A DNA stretch of 50,186 bases from NCBI RefSeq assembly GCF_003207795.1, contig NZ_NIRT01000023.1, forward strand, positions 1-50,186. The letters run 5' to 3'. Both the position numbers and the translations under genes were made by a program. This document shows positions 35,579 through 43,964 of the stretch, in pieces. Numbering within the stretch: the stretch's first letter is position 1; every line of letters starts with the position of its first letter. The stretch is from Komagataeibacter nataicola. GTDB taxonomy: Bacteria; Pseudomonadota; Alphaproteobacteria; Acetobacterales; Acetobacteraceae. The notes below the pieces were generated by a model, which was given only the letters and a program-made list of their open reading frames with translations, was not told where the DNA came from and made no database searches.

Positions 35579-37434
35579 GCAGGGCGCATGTGATCTCGGT
35601 CCGGAACCTCGATATCGTCGGGCATCGCCCCGACGGGCATGACGTGCCGATCGTGCGCGATGTCAGCCTGGCGGTGCGCGAAGGCCAGATGCTGGCCCTG
35701 ATCGGGGAATCCGGCTCGGGCAAGACCACCATCGCCCTGTCGCTGCTGGGGTATGTTCGGTCGGGATGCACGATCAGCGGCGGCCAGATCAGGGTTGCGG
35801 GGCATGACGTGACCAGCATGACCACGCATGAATTGCGAAGCATGCGGGGGCGCACCATCAGCTACGTGGCGCAGAATGCGGGCACGGCGTTCAATCCGGC
35901 GCTGAGCATCGCGCAGCAGGTGATCGAACCCGCGCGCGTGCACTGGGCCATGACGCGCGAGCAGGCGGAACGCAAGATGGTCGACCTGTTCCGCGCACTG
36001 GCGCTGCCCGAGCCTGAAACGATCGGCGCGCGTTACCCCTATCAGCTCTCCGGTGGGCAGCTTCAGCGCCTCATGGCGGCCATGGCGCTGATTACGGACC
36101 CCGAAATCGTTGTCTTCGATGAGCCGACAACCGCGCTTGATGTCACGACCCAGATCGAGGTCCTGGCCGCGTTTCGCACCGTGCTGGCCGACCGGGGCAT
36201 TACGGGCGTGTACGTAACGCATGATCTGGCCATCGTGGCGCAGATTGCCGATCATGCCGTGGTGCTACGTCACGGGCAGGTGCGTGAAAGCGGCACGGTG
36301 GCGGATATTCTGGGCAACCCGCAGGATGATTACACGCGCGAACTGGTGGCCGCATGCCGGATTCCACCACGCGCCACGCCCTGTGCGCCGATGGAGCCCG
36401 CGCGCAGGGACAGGGTGCTTGACCTGTCCGATGTCGTTGTCGGTTATGGCAGCCGCACGGCCGGGGGCCTGCCGGAGCGGCGTATTCTCGATCATGTCAG
36501 CCTGTCGGTGCCGCAGGGCAGCACGTTGGGGATCATTGGGGAATCCGGCTGTGGCAAAAGCACGCTCGCGCGCACCATATCGGGCCTGCAGCCATGGGCC
36601 GCGGGGCAGATAATGTTCCGGGGCGAAGCACTTGCACCCGCCGTGGCCGACCGCACGCGCGAGCAGCGCCGCCGTTTGCAGATCGTGGCGCAGAATGCTG
36701 ATCTGGTGCTCAACCCGGCATGGCGTATCGGGGCCACGATCGAGCGGATGCTGACCTTCTTTCATGGCATGAAGGGGGCTGAAGCCCGCGCGGAGGCGAT
36801 GCGCCTGCTCGACATGGTGCGCCTGCCCCATGCCGTGCTGGAGCGCTACCCCGCTGAACTGTCGGGCGGGCAGAAGCAGCGCGTCAATTTTGCCCGTGCC
36901 CTGGCCGCCCGGCCTGATCTGGTGCTGTGCGATGAAATTACCGCAGCGCTTGACCCCGTCGTGGCTGCGGCCATTCTTGAACTGATGGTGGAATTACAGG
37001 AAACGCTGGGCATTTCCTATATTTTCATTACCCATGACCTGCATGCCGTGCGCGCGGTATGCGACCAGGTGGCGGTGCTGTATGCGGGGCATGTGGTTGA
37101 ACAGTGCGACAGCCAGTCCCTCGCGGTGGGTGCGCATCATCCCTATACGCGCCTGCTGGTATCTTCCGTACCGGAAATGCGGGCGGGCTGGCTGGCCGAT
37201 GCCGTGGCCCTGCGGCACGCGGACGAGTTACCTGTGGCGCAGCATGACGCAGGCGGCGGGTGCCAGTTCTTTTCACGCTGCGACATGCGGATGCCGGGTC
37301 AATGCGACCGGGATCCCGTGCCGGTGCACACACTGCCCGATGGTGCACGGATTGCGTGTTACCGGCCGTGTCCGGATCTTGCCTTTCCAGGGGGCGTCGC
37401 GTCCGATGCGTCCCCGCATTCCTGTGAATCCTGA
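35575..37434 (+). CDS. ABC transporter ATPase, fused DppD-DppF-type
   Basis: 619 residues carrying two complete nucleotide-binding domains instead of the separate DppD and DppF. First: Walker A GESGSGKTT (~residues 44-52), signature LSGGQLQRLM, Walker B IVVFDEPTTALD. Second: Walker A GESGCGKST, signature LSGGQKQRVNFARAL, Walker B LVLCDEITAALDP, where the usual DEPT/DEA is DEIT, a known variant in this family. Each half ends with an oligopeptide-type C-terminal helix region; the last cysteine-rich part (GGCQFFSRCDMRMPGQC) may bind an iron-sulfur cluster as in DppD/F. Powers the importer. Nineteen bases before gabD-like gene. Confidence 0.88.
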   Translation: MSRAHVISVRNLDIVGHRPDGHDVPIVRDVSLAVREGQMLALIGESGSGKTTIALSLLGYVRSGCTISGGQIRVAGHDVTSMTTHELRSMRGRTISYVAQNAGTAFNPALSIAQQVIEPARVHWAMTREQAERKMVDLFRALALPEPETIGARYPYQLSGGQLQRLMAAMALITDPEIVVFDEPTTALDVTTQIEVLAAFRTVLADRGITGVYVTHDLAIVAQIADHAVVLRHGQVRESGTVADILGNPQDDYTRELVAACRIPPRATPCAPMEPARRDRVLDLSDVVVGYGSRTAGGLPERRILDHVSLSVPQGSTLGIIGESGCGKSTLARTISGLQPWAAGQIMFRGEALAPAVADRTREQRRRLQIVAQNADLVLNPAWRIGATIERMLTFFHGMKGAEARAEAMRLLDMVRLPHAVLERYPAELSGGQKQRVNFARALAARPDLVLCDEITAALDPVVAAAILELMVELQETLGISYIFITHDLHAVRAVCDQVAVLYAGHVVEQCDSQSLAVGAHHPYTRLLVSSVPEMRAGWLADAVALRHADELPVAQHDAGGGCQFFSRCDMRMPGQCDRDPVPVHTLPDGARIACYRPCPDLAFPGGVASDASPHSCES

Positions 37435-37452
37435 GTTCTCAAGAGGTATGTC

Positions 37453-38913
37453 ATGATTAACATGCAGCTTTCTGATCCGTCGCTGTTCCGGCAGCAGGCC
37501 TATATTGCAGGCCAGTGGCAGGATGCGACCGATGGCGCCCGTATCGCGGTGGACAATCCTGCAACGGGCGAAGTCATGGGCCATGTGCCCGCCTGTTCAC
37601 GGGCGCAGACGCTTGAGGCCATTGCCGCGGCTGAAGTGGCGCAGGCCGAATGGAAAAAGCGCCTGCCAGCCGAGCGGGCAGACATCCTGATGGCATGGCA
37701 TGACCTGGTCATGGAAAATGTTGATGACCTGGCCCGCATCATGACCATCGAGCAGGGCAAGGTACTGTCCGAGGCGAAGGGCGAGGTCAGGTATGCCGCG
37801 TCCTTCTTCAAATGGTTTGCGGAGGAGGCACGCCGCATTGATGGCGCCATCCTGGCGCCCCCCACGCCCGGCCGCCATGTGCTGGTCATGAAGGAGCCGG
37901 TGGGTGTTACGGCAGCAATCACGCCGTGGAACTTTCCTCTGGCCATGATTACGCGCAAATGCGCTCCCGCCCTCGCCGCCGGGTGCTCCATGGTGGTCAA
38001 GCCATCGGAACTGACGCCATTCTCGGCTCTGGCGGTTGCCGTGCTTGGTGAGCGCGCGGGCGTGCCTGCAGGGCTGGTCAGTGTCGTGACCGGCATGCCC
38101 GATCAGGTTGGCATCGAGCTGAGCACCAATGTCACGGTGCGCAAGCTGTCCTTTACCGGTTCGACCCGTGTCGGCTCCATCCTGATGGAACAGTCCGCTG
38201 CGACCATCAAGCGCCTCAGCCTTGAACTCGGAGGCAATGCGCCGTTCATCGTGTTTGATGATGCCGATGTGGAGCAGGCGGTTGAAGGCGTGATGACCAG
38301 CAAGTTCCGCAATGCCGGGCAGACCTGCATCTGCGCCAACCGCGTGTTCGTGCATAACGCCATTCATGACCGGTTTGTCGAACGCCTCATGCAGGCGGTG
38401 GCCGAACTGAAGGTGGGTAATGGCCTGGCAAACGGCATGACCATGGGGCCGCTGATTAACGCGGCAGCCGTTGCCAAGGTGAAGGAGCATGTTGCGGATG
38501 CGCTGGCCAGGGGCGCGCGTTATGTCAGCAGCCCGATCGAGGTTGATGGCTGTTTCGTAAGCCCCGTCGTGCTGACGGATGTCACGACCGAAATGCGCGT
38601 CGCCTCCGAGGAAACCTTCGGGCCGGTGCTGCCCATCTTCCGTTTTGATGTGGAGGCGGATGCGGTAGCCATGGCCAACGCCACGCCGTTCGGTCTGGCC
38701 AGTTATTTCTTTACCCGTGATCTCGACCGCGCCTGGCGCGTGGGCGAGGCGCTTGAATTTGGCATGGTTGGCCTCAATACGGGCGCCATCTCCATGGAAT
38801 CCGCGCCGTTTGGTGGCATGAAGCAGTCAGGCCTCGGCCGTGAGGGCGGTCATCCCGGCATTGATGAATTCCTCGAAATCAAAAGCTTTCATATGGGCGG
38901 GCCAAAAGCCTGA
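37453..38913 (+). CDS. gabD: Succinate-semialdehyde dehydrogenase, NAD(P)+
   Basis: 486 residues with the full GabD wording: AYIAGQWQDATDGARIAVDNPATGEVMGHVP, LPAERADILMAWHDLVMENVDDLARIMTIEQGKVLSEAKGEV, AITPWNFPLAMITRKCAPALAAGC, Glu in LELGGNAPFIVFDDAD, Cys in NAGQTCICANRVFVH, and NTGAISMESAPFGGMKQSGLGREGG. Oxidises succinate semialdehyde, the end of GABA and putrescine breakdown, to succinate; glutarate semialdehyde is a possible alternative. AAGAGG lies six bases before the ATG. Placed right after the ABC importer, so the import product probably yields a semialdehyde. Confidence 0.88.
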   Translation: MINMQLSDPSLFRQQAYIAGQWQDATDGARIAVDNPATGEVMGHVPACSRAQTLEAIAAAEVAQAEWKKRLPAERADILMAWHDLVMENVDDLARIMTIEQGKVLSEAKGEVRYAASFFKWFAEEARRIDGAILAPPTPGRHVLVMKEPVGVTAAITPWNFPLAMITRKCAPALAAGCSMVVKPSELTPFSALAVAVLGERAGVPAGLVSVVTGMPDQVGIELSTNVTVRKLSFTGSTRVGSILMEQSAATIKRLSLELGGNAPFIVFDDADVEQAVEGVMTSKFRNAGQTCICANRVFVHNAIHDRFVERLMQAVAELKVGNGLANGMTMGPLINAAAVAKVKEHVADALARGARYVSSPIEVDGCFVSPVVLTDVTTEMRVASEETFGPVLPIFRFDVEADAVAMANATPFGLASYFFTRDLDRAWRVGEALEFGMVGLNTGAISMESAPFGGMKQSGLGREGGHPGIDEFLEIKSFHMGGPKA

Positions 38914-38954
38914 AGCCCGCAACCCCGGAAAACCAAGAACCATGATAATGGGAT

Positions 38955-39830
38955 ATGACCATGACTGATGCAGCCCTGCTGACCCGGATCAGCATCCGCT
39001 CCATGCGCGAGGCCGATCTGGAAGCCGGTTACAGCCTGTCAAAGGCATTGTCCTGGCCGCATCGTCTGGAAGACTGGCAATTCATGTTTTCCGTGGGGGA
39101 AGGCAGGGTGGCCGAGACCGATACGGGCGAGGTCATCGGCACGATCATGTGGTGGCGGTATGGGAAAACCCATGCCTCCCTGGGCATGGTGATCGTTGAT
39201 GATGCATGGCGCGGCCACGGGATCGGTCGACGGCTGATGACCGAGGCCCGCAATGCCCTGCCGGGTGCGATCATTCACCTCAACGCCACGCCCACGGGGG
39301 TGCCGTTATACGAGAAAATGGGCTTCCGCCCCTGTGGCATTGTCGAGCAGCGGCAGAGCAACGCCGCCGCACAGCCGCTGATCGCCCTGCCACAGGGGGT
39401 GCGCCTGCGACCTGCGGGGCATAATGATCTTGATGCCCTCGTGGCGTGTGACACGCAGGCGTGCGGCATGGACCGGCGCGACCTGATCGCCGCCCTGCTG
39501 ACGGCAGGCAAGGGCATGATTGTCGATGAAGGCGGAGAGGTGGCCGGTTACGCGTTCTGTCGCAAATTTGGCTGGGGCATGGTTGTTGGCCCTGTTGTCG
39601 CCACATCGCTTGAATACGCGGCGGCCATGATCGCTTATTGGATCGGCAGCCATGCCGGGCAGTTCATGCGCCTCGATATTCCCCAGGACTGCGCCCTGTC
39701 ACGCTGGCTCGATGAAATCGGCCTGCTGCGGGTCGATGCGGTCGCTGCCATGGTGACCGATAGCCATGACAGTCATGATGTGGAGAACCCTATGCATCGC
39801 TTTGCCCTGTGCAGCCAGGCTTTTGGTTAA
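38955..39830 (+). CDS. Double GNAT-domain N-acetyltransferase
   Basis: About 291 residues (or two fewer from the ATG at 38961). The first half is a complete GNAT domain: ISIRSMREADLEAGYSLSKALSWPHRLEDW, acetyl-CoA loop VDDAWRGHGIGRRLM, FRPCGIVEQRQ. The second half, from about residue 150 (LRPAGHNDLDALVACDTQACGMDRRDLIAALL), looks like another GNAT-like domain ending VGPVVATSLEYAAAMIAYWIG. Such pairs occur in uncharacterised amine or amino-acid acetyltransferases. Sits between gabD and a GhrA-type gene, ten bases ahead of the latter's start. Confidence 0.8.
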   Translation: MTMTDAALLTRISIRSMREADLEAGYSLSKALSWPHRLEDWQFMFSVGEGRVAETDTGEVIGTIMWWRYGKTHASLGMVIVDDAWRGHGIGRRLMTEARNALPGAIIHLNATPTGVPLYEKMGFRPCGIVEQRQSNAAAQPLIALPQGVRLRPAGHNDLDALVACDTQACGMDRRDLIAALLTAGKGMIVDEGGEVAGYAFCRKFGWGMVVGPVVATSLEYAAAMIAYWIGSHAGQFMRLDIPQDCALSRWLDEIGLLRVDAVAAMVTDSHDSHDVENPMHRFALCSQAFG

Positions 39831-39840
39831 GGAACGCGTC

Positions 39841-40767
39841 ATGTCCATGCTTCTCAAATCCACGGCTGAACGGGCGGATGTGTGGGGCAGGCTGTTTGCC
39901 CGGTACCTGCCCGATGTGCCCTTCCGGGTCTGGCCTGATATTGGCGACCCGGCGGAGGTGGAATACCTTGCCACCTGGGTGCCGCCTGAAAACCTGCTGG
40001 AACAGTTCCCCAACCTGAAAATCCTGTTTTCGGTTGGCGCGGGCATCGATCAGTTCGACCTGAGCCGGATCCCGCCCCATATCCAGGTCGTGCGCACCAT
40101 TGAAACCGGCCTGACCGATGGCATGGTGGCCTATGTGCAGTTTGCCGTGCGGGCCATCCAGCGTGACATGCTGCGCTATATCCACCAGCAGCGCCAGCAT
40201 GTGTGGCAGGCGCGCCCCGTGCGCAGTGCATCGCAGTTCCGGGTGGGCGTGATGGGGCTTGGGCAACTGGGCGTGCCCGTGGCGCAGTCCCTGCGGGGCA
40301 TGGGGTATGTGACGCAGGGCTGGGCACGTTCCCGCCATGACATTGATGGCGTAAAATGCTTTGCTGGTGAAGCGGAACGAATGGAATTCCTGGCCACCAC
40401 CGATATTCTGGTATGCCTGTTGCCCCTGACTGTAGAGACGACGGGCATACTGAACCGTGACCTGTTTGCGCAACTGCCGCGTGGCGCTGCCCTGGTCCAG
40501 TGCGGGCGCGGGCGGCAGATGGTGATGGATGACCTGATGGCAGCCCTTGAGGAAGGGCAGCTTGCCGCCGCCATACTCGATGTAACGGACCCCGAGCCCC
40601 TGCCTGCCGATCATCCGCTATGGGACCGGCCGGATGTGCTGATTACGCCGCATATTGCCAGTTCTACGCCTGCGGAAAGTGGCGGCATGACGATTATCAA
40701 CAACATTCGCCGTTATCTCAATAACGAAGCGCCGGTTGGCCTGGTTGACCGCGCGATGGGATACTGA
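39841..40767 (+). CDS. ghrA: Glyoxylate/hydroxypyruvate reductase A-type dehydrogenase
   Basis: 308 residues of the GhrA branch of D-2-hydroxyacid dehydrogenases. NAD(P) motif GVMGLGQLGVPVAQSLRGMGY; catalytic Arg in LVQCGRGRQMV, Glu in DVTDPEPLPADHPLW, His in ITPHIAS. Start at 39841 (MSMLLKST) follows AAGGA; the longer frame from 39766 runs inside the upstream GNAT gene. Reduces glyoxylate or hydroxypyruvate, or another 2-ketoacid. Last gene of the run that begins at 31391. Confidence 0.85.
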   Translation: MSMLLKSTAERADVWGRLFARYLPDVPFRVWPDIGDPAEVEYLATWVPPENLLEQFPNLKILFSVGAGIDQFDLSRIPPHIQVVRTIETGLTDGMVAYVQFAVRAIQRDMLRYIHQQRQHVWQARPVRSASQFRVGVMGLGQLGVPVAQSLRGMGYVTQGWARSRHDIDGVKCFAGEAERMEFLATTDILVCLLPLTVETTGILNRDLFAQLPRGAALVQCGRGRQMVMDDLMAALEEGQLAAAILDVTDPEPLPADHPLWDRPDVLITPHIASSTPAESGGMTIINNIRRYLNNEAPVGLVDRAMGY

Positions 40768-40830
40768 ACCCACACTGGCATGGCTGACGTTGCGGCATTA
40801 AACGGTCGTAACGTCCATATACGCTACGGT

Positions 40831-40900
40831 TCATAAAAAGCTTTGAGGGTGAAGCCTGTTTTAGAAAGTTTGGCGGCTGTTTGAAAAGGCAGGCCCAATC
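40831..40900. repeat. Degenerate copy of dispersed hairpin repeat
   Basis: Carries AAAAAGCTTTGAGGGTGAAG, then TTTTAGAAAGTTT. The wording resembles the repeat at 21503 (GGTGAAGC...TTTCAGAAAG) but is eroded. Possibly a second partial copy next to the following one. Confidence 0.35.
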
Positions 40901-40904
40901 ATAT

Positions 40905-41075
40905 TCTGAAATGACAACAGTTCTTGTGAAGCTTTTTTTGAAAACTTCGGAAGACATCACCTTTTTTAGAAGTAAGGTGGGCCTGGAAAGCTTTCCTACT
41001 TTTTTATCAGTGATCTGTTGTCAGACAACATTTTAACGGAACACCGCCCTTTTTGAAAAAAAGGCGGTGCCCGGA
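40905..41075. repeat. Composite hairpin repeat between convergent genes
   Basis: Left part has CTTGTGAAGCTTTTTTTG and CTTCGGAAGA like the 21503 copy. Right part holds a long hairpin CACCGCC...GGCGGTG (41042-41069) whose arms run through T5 and A7, followed by CCCGGAAAC. This may act as a bidirectional terminator for the ghrA-like gene and the flavin oxidase gene. Confidence 0.45.
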
Positions 41076-41118
41076 AACGTCTGTCATGTATTCATTCGCC
41101 TGAGGCAGGCCAGGCCGA

Positions 41119-42390
41119 TTACATCAGCTTGTCCTTGATGCGGTAATACATGCCAATGGCGGGCAGGAAGTGTTCAGCCAGCCCATACATGGGAATGCGC
41201 GGCCAGGGCATGTTTTCCAGCGGGTTCGCATGCGGGTTGCCCGCAATCACATCGGCCATGCACTGCCCCATATGCACTGACATCTGCGTGCCATGGCCGC
41301 TATAACCCATGGTGTAGAAAACACCGTTCCATTCGCCAGCGCGCGGCAGGCGGTCTATGGTCATGTCCACATCGCCGCCCCAGCAGTAATCGATGCGGAT
41401 ATCGGGCACCTGCGGGAAAACGGCCTGCAGCGCGGAACGCAGCATCTCGCCGCTCGAGATATCCGTGCTTTCGCGGGATTTGGAAAAACGGGCCCGTCCG
41501 CCAAAAATCAGGCGGTTATCAGCGGCAATGCGGAAATAATGGTGAATGTTCTGCGTCGTGACTACATTGCGGTGGCCGGGCATGATCGATCTGACCGTGG
41601 CGTCATCAAGCGGCTCGGTTGCTACGATAAAGCTGCCGACCGGCATGATGCGCTTGCGGAAATAGGAGGGCGCATGCCGGCTGGTGCCAGTGGCCAGCAG
41701 CACCGCCCCGGCGTCGATCACGCCATGGGGGGTGGTAACGCGGGTGATCCGGCCCTCACGGCGCAGGGCGGTCATGGGCGTGTTTTCAAAGATATGGCCG
41801 CCAGCCCTGAGCACACTGTTGGCCAGGCCGATGCCGAATTTGCCCATATGCATCTGCCCGCTATGCGGATACAGCACGCCGCCGGAGAATTTGGATGAGC
41901 CGATTTCAGTGCCCAGCGCATCGGCTTCCAGCAGGCGGGAATCCGGGTCAACATCAAGGGCGATGCGCGCCTGGTCCGCGCGCAGGCTGGCCATGTGGCT
42001 TTCGCGGCTGGCCAGCTTGAGTTTGCCGCAGCGGCGGAAATGGCAGTCAATTTCATTTTCAGTGACAATACGCTCGACTGTATCCACCGCGCGGTTCAGC
42101 ACCTTGTACAGCCGTGCTGCCGTAGCGACGCCAAGCTTGTCGCACGCCATGCCGTAATTGCCAGCCAGACCGTTATTGACGTGGCCACCATTGCGGCCCG
42201 ACGCCTTGCCGATAACCCGGCCTTCATCAATGACCACAACGCTGGCGCCCGATTTGGCCAGTTTCAGCGCGGCGGAGAGGCCGCTAAACCCGGCGCCGAT
42301 CACCACCACATCCGCCTTTGCAGGCAGGGCGGCAATCGGGGTGCCGGTAAAGGCCGGTGCGGTATCCAGCCAGTAAGATGTCAGCTTCAT
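41119..42390 (-). CDS. FAD-dependent amine oxidase, PuuB/OrdL-like
   Basis: 423 residues, DAO fold. Opening SYWLDTAPAFTGTPIAALPAKADVVVIGAGFSGLSAALKLAKSGASVVVIDEG includes the FAD dinucleotide site; then GKASGRNGGHVNNG, typical of gamma-glutamylputrescine oxidase, FGGRARFSKS, and C-terminal GVFYTMGYSGHGTQMSVHMGQCMADVI. Family members oxidise gamma-glutamylputrescine and similar secondary or primary amines, giving aldehyde, ammonia and peroxide. It lies 21 bases downstream of the MFS gene. A role in amine breakdown fits gabD and the aminotransferase elsewhere in the window; the substrate is unproven. Confidence 0.82.
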   Translation of the reverse strand: MKLTSYWLDTAPAFTGTPIAALPAKADVVVIGAGFSGLSAALKLAKSGASVVVIDEGRVIGKASGRNGGHVNNGLAGNYGMACDKLGVATAARLYKVLNRAVDTVERIVTENEIDCHFRRCGKLKLASRESHMASLRADQARIALDVDPDSRLLEADALGTEIGSSKFSGGVLYPHSGQMHMGKFGIGLANSVLRAGGHIFENTPMTALRREGRITRVTTPHGVIDAGAVLLATGTSRHAPSYFRKRIMPVGSFIVATEPLDDATVRSIMPGHRNVVTTQNIHHYFRIAADNRLIFGGRARFSKSRESTDISSGEMLRSALQAVFPQVPDIRIDYCWGGDVDMTIDRLPRAGEWNGVFYTMGYSGHGTQMSVHMGQCMADVIAGNPHANPLENMPWPRIPMYGLAEHFLPAIGMYYRIKDKLM

Positions 42391-42411
42391 TGGAAATGAC
42401 TCCGTATCCGA

Positions 42412-43749
42412 TCAGGATGTAAGCGATTGACTGGCTTCAGACAGGTTGAGGGTAGCGGTTTCGGGCGCCCATCGCCATGAAATGGCGGCCCCCAGTGTCA
42501 GAAGCATTGCGGCCACCAGCATCATGGCGTGCACCCCGAACTGTATTGTGCCCATGGGCAGCAGCACGGTGCCCACCGCAGCCCCGAGCCTGCTGGCCGA
42601 TGAGGCGAAGCCTACGGCGGTGCCACGAATTTCGGTGGGAAAGAGTTCATTGGGGTAAACAAACTGTAGGCCACTCCCCGCAGCTTCAACCGCAGAGTAT
42701 ATTATGAATGCAACGATTATAAACCAGTTGGCCGGGTGGGGATAGAGACCCACAAAAAATAAGGCGATGGCCCCCCACGCAAATGAACCGATCAGCAGTT
42801 TGCGTCGGCCCATTACATTTATTAGCCCCAGAGAGACAGGAACGGAGCCCAGTAACGTGAAGCTCGTTACAATGCATGAGGCCAGAAGGGAGTTCCCCAT
42901 CCTGAGCTGCTCGAGTATCGGGGCCTGCAGGGTATGGATGGCAAAGGAGGGCGCGCTTTGCAGGATCCAGAAAGCACATACAAAAGCCAGGGCGCCACGG
43001 TAACGGGTCTGGAATAGATGTCTGAGCGACAGTCTGGGCGTGTCGCCCGGCTTGGGTTCATCAAGCAGGACATGCGCGCCCAGATGTTCGCGCACAACCG
43101 CCCGGGCCTCTTCCGCGCGGCCGGCCTGCATGAGCCAGCGCGGGGATTCCGGCATGCCGATGCGAAAGAGCATGAGCAGCGCCGAGGGCACGAGGCTCGA
43201 CCCCAGGATGATGCGCCAGTTATCGGGGAAGTAGAGTGAAAGCAGGTAGCCCGCAATAAAACTGACGATATATCCCACCCACCAGAACGTAATCAGCCCC
43301 GACAGCACGGGGCCACGCCAGACACGGGGCATGAACTCGGTCACGTAAGCGGTGGCAATGGGGTAATCCGCGCCGATGGCCATGCCGATCAGCAGCCGCC
43401 AGAACAGCAGCGCATACAGGCTGCCTGCAAAATACTGCGCGCACGAGCATATCGCAAACATGAGCAGGTTGAGCGTATAGAGCCGCTTGCGGCCCAGGCG
43501 ATCTGAAATGATGCCGCCACCCAGGCCGCCGAGCAGCACGCCGAACAGTGAGGACGCCCCCAGCAGCCCCGTCATGTTGCCTGACAGGTGGAAGTCCTTG
43601 ACCATGACGGGCAGGGCAATGCCGATGATGCCCAGGATGTACCCATCGCAAAACGGACCGCCACCGGCGACAAGGGCCAGTCGCAGGTGGAAGCCCGAGG
43701 GTTTGAGATCATCGATGAGGCAGGGAGAAGTCTGTGGTTGTTCTTGCAT
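42412..43749 (-). CDS. MFS transporter (sugar/acid porter group)
   Basis: About 445 residues and 12 membrane segments. LALVAGGGPFCDGYILGIIGIALPVMVKDF, then GGGIISDRLGRKRLYTLNLL between TM2 and TM3, and PESPRWLMQAGRAEEARAVV after TM6, which is the sugar-porter-style loop. VYPNELFPTEIRGTAVGFASSASRLGAA near TM10-11 confirms the group. Start put at MQEQPQTS (43749); ATG at 43773 is a close alternative. Gene order TBDR-HAD-MFS-flavin oxidase on this strand suggests it imports the compound handled by the flavin oxidase. Confidence 0.82.
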   Translation of the reverse strand: MQEQPQTSPCLIDDLKPSGFHLRLALVAGGGPFCDGYILGIIGIALPVMVKDFHLSGNMTGLLGASSLFGVLLGGLGGGIISDRLGRKRLYTLNLLMFAICSCAQYFAGSLYALLFWRLLIGMAIGADYPIATAYVTEFMPRVWRGPVLSGLITFWWVGYIVSFIAGYLLSLYFPDNWRIILGSSLVPSALLMLFRIGMPESPRWLMQAGRAEEARAVVREHLGAHVLLDEPKPGDTPRLSLRHLFQTRYRGALAFVCAFWILQSAPSFAIHTLQAPILEQLRMGNSLLASCIVTSFTLLGSVPVSLGLINVMGRRKLLIGSFAWGAIALFFVGLYPHPANWFIIVAFIIYSAVEAAGSGLQFVYPNELFPTEIRGTAVGFASSASRLGAAVGTVLLPMGTIQFGVHAMMLVAAMLLTLGAAISWRWAPETATLNLSEASQSLTS

Positions 43750-43929
43750 TGCGCGGCCGGTCCCATCCTTCATGATCGCTGGTGGATATGTGCGGGTAAG
43801 CGGGATATGCCGCCGGTGGCGCAGGGGCCCCGTGCCGGGGCTGCGGGCCGGTGATAAACAGGTGCAGCCCCGTTTTGGCCCTGTCCACAACGGACATCTC
43901 GGTTTCGATGATGGTGCTGTTACAAACAC

Positions 43930-43956
43930 GCACGCGACCCGTTATGGATCGCGTGC
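43930..43956 (-). terminator. Hairpin after HAD copy 4
   Basis: GCACGCGA and TCGCGTGC form a perfect 8-bp stem with an 11-nt loop, nine bases after the minus-strand stop, followed on that strand by a weak GTGTTTGT. Possible attenuating terminator between the receptor-HAD pair and the MFS-oxidase pair. Confidence 0.5.
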
Positions 43957-43964
43957 GGGCTGGC

